From assembly GCF_003369795.1 (NCBI RefSeq), contig NZ_CP026730.1:2294001-2358000 (forward strand): a stretch of 64,000 bases of DNA. The letters are read 5' to 3'. The notes beneath the pieces are model-generated. The model worked only from the letters and a program-made list of their open reading frames with translations. It was not told the DNA's origin and ran no database searches. Source of the DNA: Streptomyces sp. CB09001. Its GTDB lineage: Bacteria > Actinomycetota > Actinomycetes > Streptomycetales > Streptomycetaceae. Below are positions 26,609 to 35,595 of the stretch, in pieces (position 1 is the stretch's first letter; every line of letters begins with the position of its first letter). The translations under genes were made by a program, and so were the position numbers.

Positions 26609-27898
26609 TCAGCGCGCCTCGACGGGGACGAAGTCGCGCTCGACGACGCCCGTGTAGATCTGGCGCGGGCGGCCGATGCGGGAACCCGGCTCCTTGATCA
26701 TCTCGTGCCACTGGGCGATCCAGCCCGGCAGCCGGCCGAGGGCGAACAGGACCGTGAACATCTCGGTCGGGAAGCCCATGGCCCGGTAGATCAGACCGGT
26801 GTAGAAGTCCACGTTCGGGTAGAGGCTGCGCGAGACGAAGTAGTCGTCGGAGAGCGCGTGCTCCTCCAGCTTCAGGGCGATGTCCAGCAGCTCGTCGGAC
26901 TTGCCGAGCGCGGAGAGCACGTCGTGCGCGGCGGCCTTGATGATCTTGGCGCGCGGGTCGAAGTTCTTGTAGACCCGGTGGCCGAAGCCCATCAGGCGGA
27001 CGCCGTCCTCCTTGTTCTTCACCTTGCGGATGAAGGAGTCGACGTCGCCGCCCGCGTCGCGGATGCCTTCCAGCATCTCCAGCACCGACTGGTTGGCGCC
27101 ACCGTGCAGCGGGCCCCACAGGGCGTTGATGCCGGCGGAGATCGAGGCGAACATGTTCGCCTGCGAGGAGCCGACCAGGCGGACCGTGGAGGTCGAGCAG
27201 TTCTGCTCGTGGTCCGCGTGCAGGATCAGCAGCTTGTCGAGGGCCGCGACGACCGTCGGGTCCAGCTCGTACTCCTGCGCCGGGACCGAGAAGGTCATGC
27301 GCAGGAAGTTCTCGACGTAGCCGAGGTTGTTGGCCGGGTAGACGAACGGGTGACCGATCGACTTCTTGTACGCGTACGCCGCGATCGTCGGAAGCTTCGC
27401 GAGCAGCCGGATCGTGGAGAGGTTGCGCTGACGCTCGTCGAACGGGTTGTGGCTGTCCTGGTAGAAGGTGGACAGCGCCGAGACCACCGACGACAGCATG
27501 GCCATCGGGTGGGCGTCGCGCGGGAAGCCCTTGTAGAAGTTCTTGACGTCCTCGTGCAGCAGGGTGTGCTGCGTGATCTCGCCCTTGAACGCGGACAGCT
27601 CGTCGACCGTCGGCAGCTCGCCGTTGATCAGCAGGTAGGCCACCTCCACGAAGGACGAGCGCTCGGCCAGCTGCTCGATCGGGTAGCCGCGGTACCGGAG
27701 GATGCCGGCTTCGCCGTCCAGATAGGTAATGGCGGATTTGTAGGCGGCGGTGTTGCCGTAACCGCTGTCCAGCGTCACCAGACCGGTCTGGGCGCGGAGC
27801 TTCCCGATGTCGAAGCCCTTGTCACCGACGGTGCTGTCGATCACCGGGTAGGTGTACTCGCCATCGCCGTACCGCAGTACTACAGAGTTGTCGCTCAC
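26609..27898 (-). CDS. citA: citrate synthase (type II)
   Basis: 429 residues, GTG start with GAGGGA 5-6 nt upstream. It has the N-terminal beta domain of type II enzymes (LRYGDGEYTYPVIDSTVGDK). Catalytic residues: His265 in GPLHGGANQ, the second His near 304 in GFGHRVYKNFDPRAK, and the Asp in VDFYTGLIYRAMGFP near 360. It condenses acetyl-CoA with oxaloacetate at the entry to the TCA cycle. Monocistronic, with its own terminator. citA is the name used in S. coelicolor; gltA is equivalent. Confidence 0.95.
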   Translation of the reverse strand: MSDNSVVLRYGDGEYTYPVIDSTVGDKGFDIGKLRAQTGLVTLDSGYGNTAAYKSAITYLDGEAGILRYRGYPIEQLAERSSFVEVAYLLINGELPTVDELSAFKGEITQHTLLHEDVKNFYKGFPRDAHPMAMLSSVVSALSTFYQDSHNPFDERQRNLSTIRLLAKLPTIAAYAYKKSIGHPFVYPANNLGYVENFLRMTFSVPAQEYELDPTVVAALDKLLILHADHEQNCSTSTVRLVGSSQANMFASISAGINALWGPLHGGANQSVLEMLEGIRDAGGDVDSFIRKVKNKEDGVRLMGFGHRVYKNFDPRAKIIKAAAHDVLSALGKSDELLDIALKLEEHALSDDYFVSRSLYPNVDFYTGLIYRAMGFPTEMFTVLFALGRLPGWIAQWHEMIKEPGSRIGRPRQIYTGVVERDFVPVEAR

Positions 27899-28136
27899 GT
27901 CTTTCCCTCACCGACGTAGTGCCTCATCTTCGAGGTGCCCTGACTGTCTCTACCATCCCCCACTTGGCTCAGGAGAGTGCACTCGGGGTCGACCATCGGG
28001 CCTATTGGCGGCACTCAGTGCCGCCAACTTGCTCATCCTGCCCCCTCCGGAGCCCATCCGGAAGTGCTGTGTGACCTTTCCGACTCGTTTGATCGATCAT
28101 TTTTTTCACACGGTCCGGGAGGTTTACCGGAAGGTT

Positions 28137-30398
28137 TCAGGTCCGGGGCCCCGCCAGCCGGAAGTCGAGCGCCGTGCACCGTCTCCCGGCCGACACCGTG
28201 CGTACCGCCTGCCCGATCGCCTTGCGCGACCCGACGAGGACGACCAGCCGCTTCGCCCGGGTGACCGCCGTGTACAGCAGGTTCCGCTGGAGCATCATCC
28301 AGGCCCCGGTCGTCACGGGGATCACGACGGCCGGATACTCGCTCCCCTGGGAGCGGTGGATGGTCACCGCGTACGCGTGGGCCAGTTCGTCGAGCTCGTC
28401 GAAGTCGTACGGCACCTCCTCGTCCTCGTCCGTCAGCACGGTGAGGCGCTGGTCGACCGGGTCGAGCGAGGTGACGACGCCCACGGTGCCGTTGAAGACG
28501 CCGTTCTCGCCCTTCTCGTAATTGTTGCGGATCTGGGTGACCTTGTCGCCGACCCGGAAGACGCGTCCGCCGAACCGCTTCTCGGGCACGTCCGGGCGCC
28601 CCGGGGTGACGGCCTGCTGGAGCAGCCCGTTCAGCGTCCCGGCACCGGCGGGTCCGCGGTGCATGGGCGCCAGCACCTGCACGTCCCGGCGCGGATCGAG
28701 CCCGAACTTCGCGGGGATGCGCCGCGCGGCGACGTCGACGGTGAGCCTCCCGGCCTCCTCCGTGTCGTCCTCGACGAAGAGGAAGAAGTCCTTCATCCCG
28801 TCGGTGAGCGGATGCTGCCCGCCGTTGATCCGGTGCGCGTTGGTGACGACGCCGGACTGCTGGGCCTGCCGGAAGACCCGGGTGAGCCGCACGGCGGGCA
28901 CCGGGCTGCCGGGTGCCAGCAAGTCCCTCAGCACCTCCCCCGCCCCCACGCTGGGCAACTGGTCGACATCGCCGACGAGCAGCAGGTGGGCGCCGGGCGG
29001 GACGGCTTTCGCGAGCTTGTTGGCGAGGAGCAGATCGAGCATCGACGCCTCGTCCACCACCACCAGGTCCGCGTCGAGCGGCCGCTCCCGGTCGTAGGCG
29101 GCGTCGCCGCCGGGCTTCAGCTCCAGCAGCCGGTGCACGGTGGACGCCTCGGCGCCGGTCAGCTCGGCGAGCCGCTTGGCGGCCCGGCCGGTGGGCGCGG
29201 CGAGTACGACCTTCGCCTTCCTGGCCCGCGCCAGCTCCACGATCGACCGCACGGTGAAGGACTTGCCGCAGCCGGGCCCGCCGGTGAGCACGGCGACCTT
29301 CTCGCTGAGCGCGAGCTTGACGGCCTCCTCCTGCTCGGGCGCGAGATCGGCACCCGTGCGCCGCTTCAGCCACCCGAGCGCCTTGTCCCAGGCCACGTCC
29401 TGGAAGGCGGGCATCCGGTCGTCGTCGGTGCGGAGGAGGCGCCGCAACTGCCCCGCCAGGGCCAGCTCGGCGCGGTGGAAGGGGACGAGGTAGACGGCGG
29501 TGATCGGCTCACCCCCCTCCGGGTGCGGCACCTTCTCCCGCACGACCCCTGGGTCCTCGTCCGGCCCCTCCGGCTCGGCGGCCAGCTCCCCCAGGCACTC
29601 GATGACGAGCCCGGTGTCCACCTGGAGCAGCTTCACCGCGTCGGCGATCAGCTTCTCCTCGGGGAGGTAGCAGTGCCCCTGGTCGGTGGCCTGCGACAGC
29701 GCGTACTGCAGCCCGGCCTTCACCCGCTCCGGGCTGTCGTGCGGGATCCCGACGGACTGGGCGATCCTGTCGGCGGTGAGGAAGCCGATGCCCCACACGT
29801 CGGCGGCGAGCCGGTAGGGCTGGTTCTTCACGACGGAGATCGACGCGTCCCCGTACTTCTTGTAGATCCGCACCGCGATGGAGGTGGACACCTCGACCGT
29901 CTGGAGGAAGAGCATGACCTCCTTGATCGCCTTCTGCTCCTCCCAGGCGTCGGCGATCTTCTTGGTCCGCTTGGGCCCGAGACCGGGCACCTCGATGAGC
30001 CGCTTGGGCTCCTCCTCGATGATGGTGAGCGTGTCCAGCCCGAAGTGCTGGGTGATCCGGTCGGCGAAGACCGGCCCGATCCCCTTGACCAGCCCGGACC
30101 CCAGATAACGCCGGATGCCCTGCACGGTGGCGGGCAGCAGCGTCGTGTAGTTCTCCACGTGGAACTGCTTGCCGTACTGGGGGTGCGACCCCCAGCGCCC
30201 CTCCATCCGCAGCGACTCCCCCACCTGCGCGCCGAGCAGCGCGCCGACGACGGTCAGCAGATCGCCGGCGCCTCTGCCGGTGTCGACGCGGGCGACGGTG
30301 TAGCCGTTCTCCTCGTTGGCGTACGTGACACGCTCCAGGACGCCTTCGAGGGTGGCGAGCCGCCTCTCACCGGGGGCCGCGGGGGGCTGGTTGGGCAT
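28137..30398 (-). CDS. recD2: RecD2-type helicase
   Basis: 753 residues from the ATG at 30398; the in-frame extension to 31151 is antisense to the Uma2 gene. N-terminal OB-like region (LATLEGVLERVTYANEENGYTVARV), then helix-hairpin-helix segments (LVKGIGPVFADRI, LIEVPGLGPKRTKKIA). The SF1 helicase core has Walker A GGPGCGKS near 370, Q/GxGKS-linked APTGRAAKRL, motif II VVDEASM, GDVDQLPSVG and the C-terminal TIHRSQGSEYPAVVIP. RecD2 is the RecBC-independent form and unwinds DNA 5'-3'. Divergent from the Uma2 gene. Confidence 0.93.
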   Translation of the reverse strand: MPNQPPAAPGERRLATLEGVLERVTYANEENGYTVARVDTGRGAGDLLTVVGALLGAQVGESLRMEGRWGSHPQYGKQFHVENYTTLLPATVQGIRRYLGSGLVKGIGPVFADRITQHFGLDTLTIIEEEPKRLIEVPGLGPKRTKKIADAWEEQKAIKEVMLFLQTVEVSTSIAVRIYKKYGDASISVVKNQPYRLAADVWGIGFLTADRIAQSVGIPHDSPERVKAGLQYALSQATDQGHCYLPEEKLIADAVKLLQVDTGLVIECLGELAAEPEGPDEDPGVVREKVPHPEGGEPITAVYLVPFHRAELALAGQLRRLLRTDDDRMPAFQDVAWDKALGWLKRRTGADLAPEQEEAVKLALSEKVAVLTGGPGCGKSFTVRSIVELARARKAKVVLAAPTGRAAKRLAELTGAEASTVHRLLELKPGGDAAYDRERPLDADLVVVDEASMLDLLLANKLAKAVPPGAHLLLVGDVDQLPSVGAGEVLRDLLAPGSPVPAVRLTRVFRQAQQSGVVTNAHRINGGQHPLTDGMKDFFLFVEDDTEEAGRLTVDVAARRIPAKFGLDPRRDVQVLAPMHRGPAGAGTLNGLLQQAVTPGRPDVPEKRFGGRVFRVGDKVTQIRNNYEKGENGVFNGTVGVVTSLDPVDQRLTVLTDEDEEVPYDFDELDELAHAYAVTIHRSQGSEYPAVVIPVTTGAWMMLQRNLLYTAVTRAKRLVVLVGSRKAIGQAVRTVSAGRRCTALDFRLAGPRT

Positions 30399-30464
30399 GA
30401 TCCGACGGTACCGGTGGGGACTGACAGGGCGGCCGGAGAGTCTCCATCTCAGTACTCTGGGCTC

Positions 30465-31037
30465 ATGGACTACGCCAAGATGCGCGCCATCGCCGCAGAG
30501 CTCGGGGCCTACTCGGAGCAGCTCGAGGGGTCGTGGAGCGTCGAGATCGGGCCCTCCGGTCCGATACTGGCGATGATGTGCCCGTCGAAACGACACGAGG
30601 GCACGGTCCGCCGCATCTGCAAGCAGTTGGACGCGCAACTGCCCGGCACCCACCCCGGCTACATCTGCGCGAACGGCCCCGAGATCGAGCACCCCGCCAT
30701 CGGCCGCATGCGCCGCCCGGACGCCGTCGTGATCCCCGAAGCCACCCTCGACGAAGAGGGCCTGGCCGTCGACGCGACGCAGGTGCTGGCTGCCGTCGAG
30801 ATCGTCTCGCCGTCCAACCCGAGTAACGACTACGACGAGAAGTTGGCCGACTATCCGGCCATGGGCATCCCGCACTACATGATCGTCGACCCGCGCACCG
30901 GCACGATCGAGGTGCACTCCGAGCCGTGCAAGGGCCGCTACAGCAGCAAGGAGCCGTACATCTTCGGCGACGCGGTGCCGTTCGGTCCGTGGACGGTGGA
31001 GACGTCGGCGTTCCGCCGGTACGGCAGGGACGGCTAG
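30465..31037 (+). CDS. Uma2 family endonuclease-like protein (DUF820)
   Basis: 190 residues, ATG start. PD-(D/E)xK-like Uma2 fold: E near residue 27 (SWSVEIGPSG), MRRPDAVVIP near 82-91 and VLAAVEIVSPSNPSNDYDEK near 108-127, where Asp, Glu and Lys supply the expected catalytic set. YPAMGIPHYMIVDPRTG is also typical. Uma2 proteins are abundant in cyanobacteria and Streptomyces; their target DNA is generally unknown. No mobile element or toxin partner is visible next to it. Confidence 0.87.
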   Translation: MDYAKMRAIAAELGAYSEQLEGSWSVEIGPSGPILAMMCPSKRHEGTVRRICKQLDAQLPGTHPGYICANGPEIEHPAIGRMRRPDAVVIPEATLDEEGLAVDATQVLAAVEIVSPSNPSNDYDEKLADYPAMGIPHYMIVDPRTGTIEVHSEPCKGRYSSKEPYIFGDAVPFGPWTVETSAFRRYGRDG

Positions 31038-31069
31038 CGCCAGTCTCCCATCGTCCGACGGAGGGAACA

Positions 31070-31621
31070 TTGGGGCTGACTTACGGCTACGACGTCTATC
31101 TGCGCCCGCGGAACGTCGCCGGAGCGCTGGCCGCCGTGGCCGGGCTGGCACCCCCGTCCCGGGACGTGCCCCCGCTCGACGTCACGCTCCCCGGGGGCGA
31201 GCAGATCGTCCTGCCGTTCACGTCCGGCTTCGGCAGCGAGCCGGTCGACTGCTCCGCACGCGACACGCTGGACCTGGACACGTCCCTCATGTTCCCGGTC
31301 GACGACGCGGTGCGGGCGTACGGGGAGTCGTACGGTCTGCCGCCGGAGGAGAACGGACGGGTCCGGATCGGGTACGTCTACCTGACGGTCCGGTTCCGGT
31401 CGTTCCTGGATCCCGGGTACGCGGCCCTGGAGTTCTGGGCGCCGACCTCCGGCATCAGCCGCCTGTTCGAGCGGTCGGCGAGCATCAGGAAGACGTTCAC
31501 CGACCTCGCCGCCGCCGTCGGTGGCGTGTGCTGCCAGTTCGACCGGGGCGACGGCGGCCCCGGGGAGGTGTGCTGGGTCAGCGGGGAGGCGGGTTTCCCT
31601 CCGGCTCCGTCATCGCTGTGA
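31070..31621 (+). CDS. hypothetical protein
   Basis: 183 residues from a TTG at 31070, with GGAGGG 4 nt before it; no better start exists nearby. It begins GLTYGYDVYLRPRNVAGALAAVA and has strands rich in aromatic residues, a DTLDLDTSLMFPVDD acidic stretch and CCQFDRGDGGPGEVCWVSG near the end. No membrane segment or signal peptide. I do not recognise the family. The 3' end overlaps the oppositely oriented DUF397 gene by 44 nt. Confidence 0.6.
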   Translation: MGLTYGYDVYLRPRNVAGALAAVAGLAPPSRDVPPLDVTLPGGEQIVLPFTSGFGSEPVDCSARDTLDLDTSLMFPVDDAVRAYGESYGLPPEENGRVRIGYVYLTVRFRSFLDPGYAALEFWAPTSGISRLFERSASIRKTFTDLAAAVGGVCCQFDRGDGGPGEVCWVSGEAGFPPAPSSL

Positions 31622-31775
31622 GGAAGTGGGTGAAGGCGGCGCGGGGGAAGGTGAGGGTGGCTCGGGCGGGGGCCTTGGTGTCGCGGACGGCGACGCGGGT
31701 GGTCGAGGTGGCTATCTCCACGCATTCGTTGCCGTCGTCGGGACCCGAGTACGACGACTTCCGCCAGTTGTCCAT
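31578..31775 (-). CDS. DUF397 protein
   Basis: 65 residues from the ATG at 31775 (AAGGAG 11 nt and GAGG 3 nt upstream). A GTG at 31784 overlaps the regulator stop and is an alternative. It has the canonical DUF397 pattern: WRKSSYSGPDDGNECVEIA, VAVRDTK and a final F-x2-FL. DUF397 proteins follow XRE-DUF5753 regulators and act with them in WhiJ/AbaA-like developmental switches of Streptomyces. Coupled to the upstream regulator gene. Confidence 0.9.
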   Translation of the reverse strand: MDNWRKSSYSGPDDGNECVEIATSTTRVAVRDTKAPARATLTFPRAAFTHFLTAMTEPEGNPPPR

Positions 31776-31780
31776 GCGCC

Positions 31781-32617
31781 TCACAGCTCCTTCGACAGCC
31801 GGTTGATGAGGTCACGCGAGCGTTCGGGGTCGAGCGATACTGCTTCCACTTTACGGAAGCGCGTTCGAAAGGCTCCGAGCTGGGCTTCAGAGTCGATGAA
31901 GGCCGAGCCATGCGGTACGTCACGCACCACGGTGTCCAACTTGGGTACCGTGCCGCCCACATACGTCATGGTGCTGGCAGCTCTGGCAAAGCCGTCCAGG
32001 TCGAAGGGGATGACACGCACCGTGACCTTGTCGGCTTCCGAGCACTCCAGGAGCTTGGCCAGTTGGGCCCGGGAGGCGTCACGGTCGCCGACCCTGATAC
32101 GGAGAGCAGCCTCGTGAATCACCAACTCGTACGGAACGGTGATCTGCTGAGACGCCATGCGATGCCGGACTCGCAAGTCGAGTTCGTCGCGGGTGAGTTC
32201 GGGAACCCGTCCGGAGAAGACCGCTCGGGCGTACTCCTCCGTCTGCAACAACCCTGGCACGTACAGAACCGCCACGTCACGCCGGAACAAGGCGTGATGG
32301 TTGAGTTCGGACAGGTCCAGGAACGACGTGGGGAGCAGGCCTCGGTACTCCTCCCACCAGCCGCGCGTCCGGTCGGTTGCCATCTCCACGAGGGCGTTGA
32401 CGAACTCTTCGTCTGCACAGACGTAATGAGACGCCAGGCGCCGGAGCCGCTGCTCACTCACCCCTGACAACCCGGACTCGATCTGGCTGATCTGCACGTT
32501 ACTCACACCGAGCATGGCCGCAGCCTGCCGAGCGGTGAGACCGGCCGCCTCACGCAGTCTGCGCAGTTCCACCGCGAGGCGCAGTTGCCGCGCCGTTGGT
32601 TCACGCCTCGTGGGCAA
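31781..32617 (-). CDS. XRE-family regulator with DUF5753 (WhiJ-like)
   Basis: 278 residues, TTG start with GAGGAG about 8 nt upstream. The N-terminal helix-turn-helix is LREAAGLTARQAAAMLGVSN near 21-40. The DUF5753 domain runs from about 90 to 270: PGLLQTEEYARAVF near 122, a hallmark, and VRVIPFDLDGFA. WhiJ-like proteins bind DNA and are thought to be relieved by their DUF397 partner. The adjacent DUF397 and the divergent anti-sigma-like ATPase make a complete developmental-type triplet. Confidence 0.92.
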   Translation of the reverse strand: MPTRREPTARQLRLAVELRRLREAAGLTARQAAAMLGVSNVQISQIESGLSGVSEQRLRRLASHYVCADEEFVNALVEMATDRTRGWWEEYRGLLPTSFLDLSELNHHALFRRDVAVLYVPGLLQTEEYARAVFSGRVPELTRDELDLRVRHRMASQQITVPYELVIHEAALRIRVGDRDASRAQLAKLLECSEADKVTVRVIPFDLDGFARAASTMTYVGGTVPKLDTVVRDVPHGSAFIDSEAQLGAFRTRFRKVEAVSLDPERSRDLINRLSKEL

Positions 32618-32841
32618 TGGCCGCTCCTCACCTCAACGCGTCTGCCGACACGACTCGTTCGGGGTGAAGATTACGCGACCGGCTTGCTCCGCCGAAACTT
32701 TCAGGTCTACCGTCAGTGACGCGACGCACACCGTGCGACACCGGGTCACCGGAAGCGCACCGCCCCGTCCTGCCATGACGGCTGGGGCATAGACACCGGA
32801 CCCGCCTCTCACCCCACCGCCCTCAAAGCGAGGAGTCCCGC

Positions 32842-33252
32842 ATGCCGGAAAACGAAACCTGGGAGTACTCCCTCTACATCCCCAACGACCTGCGCGCCGT
32901 CACCATCAGCCGCCGCACCCTCCGTCTGGTCCTCACCATGCACGGCCTGATCCGCCTCGTCGACGTCGCCGAACTGCTGGCAACGGAGCTGGTCTCCAAC
33001 GCCGTACGGCACACCAAGGGCCCCGCCGCCCTCCGCATCCGCTGGTCGCCGCCGGGCACCCTGCGGATCGGGGCGTGGGACGCGGACCCCGAACCGCCGG
33101 AACCACCGCACGCGTTCGGGAGGACGGAGGAGCTGGAGGAAGGGCGCGGGCTGGCGCTCGTGCGGGCCTGTGCCGACGTGTGGGGGTGGCATCCGCTGGC
33201 CAGGCACGGCAACCGGGGGAAGTACGTGTGGTGCGAGCTGGCGGCGGCCTGA
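32842..33252 (+). CDS. RsbW-like serine kinase/ATP-binding protein (HATPase_c_2)
   Basis: 136 residues, ATG with CGAGGAG about 8 nt before it. GHKL ATPase boxes: N box ELLATELVSNAVRHTKG near 45-61, G1 WDADPEPP near 81, G2 EEGRGLALVRACAD near 99. This is the small stand-alone ATPase fold of anti-sigma factors and of the third gene in WhiJ/AbaA-type clusters. A sigma factor partner is not evident beside it. Divergent from the XRE gene across 224 nt. Confidence 0.88.
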   Translation: MPENETWEYSLYIPNDLRAVTISRRTLRLVLTMHGLIRLVDVAELLATELVSNAVRHTKGPAALRIRWSPPGTLRIGAWDADPEPPEPPHAFGRTEELEEGRGLALVRACADVWGWHPLARHGNRGKYVWCELAAA

Positions 33253-33315
33253 AAGCCCCGGCCCGGACGGGATATTCAGTTGCCCGGGCCGAGGATTCTT
33301 CCGGACGCTCGGCAC

Positions 33316-34686
33316 ATGACGGGAAGCGAACTCGATCGCCGGCTGGTCTCGGCGGTCCTGTCGGGTGACGCCGACGCGGTGCGGGACGTGCTGTACGAGG
33401 GCGCGGACCCGAACACTCCGGAGCCCGAAGGGGGACTGCCGGTCCTGTGCGCGGCCGTCGCGGCCTACGACGCCCCCGTCGCCGAAGCGCTGGTGGACGG
33501 CGAGGCCGATCCGGACCGGGAACTCCCGGACGGGAGTACGCCCTTGTGGCGGGCCCTGGACGGCGGATCCCCGGCCGTCTTCGAGTCGGTGCTCGGCACG
33601 GAGCCCCGGCTGCGGCTGCCGGAGCAGGAGCGTGCACGGCTCCTCGCCGGCGCCCGGAGCTGGTACGAGACGGGCCCGGTCGAAGGGCTGCGGCGCAGGA
33701 CGGGGGAACGGGGACCCGCGGTGTCGGTGCGGGTCACGGACGGCGACTTCGACTGGGTCGATCAGTACACCCTCGGCGCTCTCGTCGTGCGGGCCGGGTA
33801 CGGTGCCATCCTGACCGTGCTGGAGTGGTCGTTCCGCATCCCGACTCCGGTCGACGAGCTGATCGACCGTGCCGTCCGCATACCGGACGAAGAGCATGTG
33901 GACTGGTCGGCGGTGTGGCTCACGCTCGTGCGGCGCCACTGCGAGGAAGTCCTGTCGGCCACGCTGGCCCACCGCGACCATCCCGATCCGGCGCACCGCC
34001 GCTTCGTCGCGGACTACCTGCGTGCGCGCGGCGTCATCGCCTGCGACTCGCCGTCCGCGGAGCGGGAGAGCGGGATCCTCGCCGCATGGGCGACGCGGGA
34101 GACGGACGGTGCGGTGCTCGCGAAGGTGCTGGAGGCCTTCGCGGAGTACGAGCATCCCGGCATGGAGTCGACCGGGCTGCGCCACGCCGCGCATCCGGAT
34201 CCCCGCGTGCGGCTTCGCGCGACCACCGTCCTCGACGCGTCGGAGGCCCGCTCGCCCGAGGCCCGCACGGCCCTCCTCACCCTCCTCGGCGACCCTGACG
34301 CCCGCGTACGGCTGGAGGCGTGCGGGGCGGGCCTGCGGGACGACGCGCTCCTCGCCCCCGCCGCCGAGGAGCTGGTCCGCCTGGCCGAGGGTCCGCACGA
34401 GGAGCTGCGGGGCGGGGTGGCGGAGGCGCTGGCCTCCTCCCGGGACCGTACGCCCGCCGTCGCCGACGCCCTGGCCGCGCTGCTGGCCGACGGCAACCAG
34501 CTCGTACGCCTGGAAGCCGCCTACGGCCTCGCCCTGCGCGACGATCCGCGCACCGGCGAGGCGATCGAGCGGGTCGGACCGCTCGGCGTCGGGTTCGAGC
34601 ACGACCACCGGGTCAGCGCACTGTGGGACTGGGCCTGGGAGGGCGACCGGCCGTGGCGCCTGTCGACGAGTGCGGGGGACTCGTAG
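33316..34686 (+). CDS. ankyrin-HEAT repeat protein
   Basis: 456 residues from the ATG at 33316; no strong ribosome site is visible and an in-frame TTG at 33280 is an alternative. The first ~100 residues resemble ankyrin repeats (AVLSGDADAVRDVLYEGADPN, EALVDGEADPDRELPDGSTPL). A middle region of unknown fold follows. From ~285 the protein has HEAT-like repeats (HPDPRVRLRATTVLDA, GDPDARVRLEACGAGL, ADGNQLVRLEAAYGL). No enzyme motif or signal. A protein-binding scaffold is the most that can be said. Confidence 0.8.
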   Translation: MTGSELDRRLVSAVLSGDADAVRDVLYEGADPNTPEPEGGLPVLCAAVAAYDAPVAEALVDGEADPDRELPDGSTPLWRALDGGSPAVFESVLGTEPRLRLPEQERARLLAGARSWYETGPVEGLRRRTGERGPAVSVRVTDGDFDWVDQYTLGALVVRAGYGAILTVLEWSFRIPTPVDELIDRAVRIPDEEHVDWSAVWLTLVRRHCEEVLSATLAHRDHPDPAHRRFVADYLRARGVIACDSPSAERESGILAAWATRETDGAVLAKVLEAFAEYEHPGMESTGLRHAAHPDPRVRLRATTVLDASEARSPEARTALLTLLGDPDARVRLEACGAGLRDDALLAPAAEELVRLAEGPHEELRGGVAEALASSRDRTPAVADALAALLADGNQLVRLEAAYGLALRDDPRTGEAIERVGPLGVGFEHDHRVSALWDWAWEGDRPWRLSTSAGDS

Positions 34687-34696
34687 GCGGTGGACT

Positions 34697-34726
34697 TTGA
34701 CATGCAGCCACCCAGCTGCCTAACAT
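34697..34726 (+). promoter_or_regulatory. promoter of the ArsR-AHSA1 gene
   Basis: TTGACA (34697-34702), 18-bp spacer, TAACAT (34721-34726). Both boxes lie within the nested palindromes, so a repressor bound there would block polymerase. Confidence 0.6.
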
Positions 34727-34750
34727 AATAGGCAGCTAATGGGCTGCATG
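34701..34750. promoter_or_regulatory. nested palindromic operator of the ArsR-AHSA1 gene
   Basis: Outer arms CATGCAGCC (34701-34709)/GGCTGCATG (34742-34750). Inner arms AGCTGCCTA (34714-34722)/TAGGCAGCT (34729-34737) with ACATAA between. All arms are perfect. They cover the promoter and end 14 nt before the ATG. Confidence 0.8.
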
Positions 34751-34764
34751 TCAGAGGGGCGGAG

Positions 34765-35583
34765 ATGGACGAGGTCTTCAAGGCGCTGGCCGACGGCAGC
34801 CGGCGACGGCTGCTGGACAGCCTGAACGCGCGCAACGGGCAGAGCCTGCGCGAGCTGTGCGCCGGGCTCGACATGGCGCGGCAGTCGGTCAGCAAGCACC
34901 TGGCGGTGCTGGAGGCGGCCCGCCTGGTCACCACCGTGCGGCGGGGCCGGGAGAAGCTGCACTACCTCAACGCCGAACCGATCAACGCCATCGCCGAACG
35001 CTGGATCAGCCGCTACGACCGCGAGCGGGTGCACGCACTCGCCGACCTCAAGCACGCGCTGGAGGACACCGCCATGGACAGCAACGCGTTCGTCTACACG
35101 ACCTACATCAAGGCCACGCCGGAGAAGGTGTGGCAGGGGCTCACCGACCCGGCCTTCACGCGCCGCTACTGGGGGCTGGAGTTCGGTACCGACTGGGCGA
35201 CCGGGTCGCCCGTGGTGTGGCGGGAGCGGGGGGCCGAGACCGCCCACCCCGAGCAGGTCGTCCTGGAGTCCGACCCGCCCCGTCGGCTGTCGTACACCTG
35301 GCACACCTTCACGCCGGAGTGGGCCGCGGCCAACGGGATCGACGACGAGACCCTCGCCGGGCTCTCCGCCGAGCGGCGCTCGAAGGTCGCCTTCGACATC
35401 GAGGACCTCGGCGGGGGCTCGGTGAAGCTGACCGTCGTCCACGACGGGTTCGAGCCCGGCAGCACCGTCCGCGAGATGATCCAGCACGGCTGGCCGGCCC
35501 TGCTGTCCAGCCTCAAGACGCTGCTGGAGACCGGAGAGACGCTCCCGGAACCCGCCCAGGACGCCGAACTGCCCGGGGGATGA
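34765..35583 (+). CDS. ArsR-family HTH fused to an AHSA1/SRPBCC domain
   Basis: 272 residues, ATG with AGGGGCGGAG upstream. Residues 1-90 are an ArsR winged helix (VFKALADGSRRRLLDSL, then recognition helix MARQSVSKHLAVLEAA) without an obvious metal-Cys site. Residues ~108-265 are an AHSA1-type SRPBCC domain (YTTYIKATPEKVWQGLTDPAF, LSYTWHTFTPEW, HDGFEPGSTVREMIQHGWP). Many actinobacteria encode these as two genes; here they are one protein, so the SRPBCC cavity may be the sensor of the regulator. It probably represses its own promoter through the nested palindromes. Confidence 0.9.
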   Translation: MDEVFKALADGSRRRLLDSLNARNGQSLRELCAGLDMARQSVSKHLAVLEAARLVTTVRRGREKLHYLNAEPINAIAERWISRYDRERVHALADLKHALEDTAMDSNAFVYTTYIKATPEKVWQGLTDPAFTRRYWGLEFGTDWATGSPVVWRERGAETAHPEQVVLESDPPRRLSYTWHTFTPEWAAANGIDDETLAGLSAERRSKVAFDIEDLGGGSVKLTVVHDGFEPGSTVREMIQHGWPALLSSLKTLLETGETLPEPAQDAELPGG

Positions 35584-35595
35584 GGAAGGTTCCGG

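Noticed and set aside
30399..31151. in-frame N-terminal extension of RecD2 on the minus strand
   Set aside because: Its sequence is antisense to the Uma2 gene and resembles no RecD2 N-terminus; the ATG at 30398 begins the family match.
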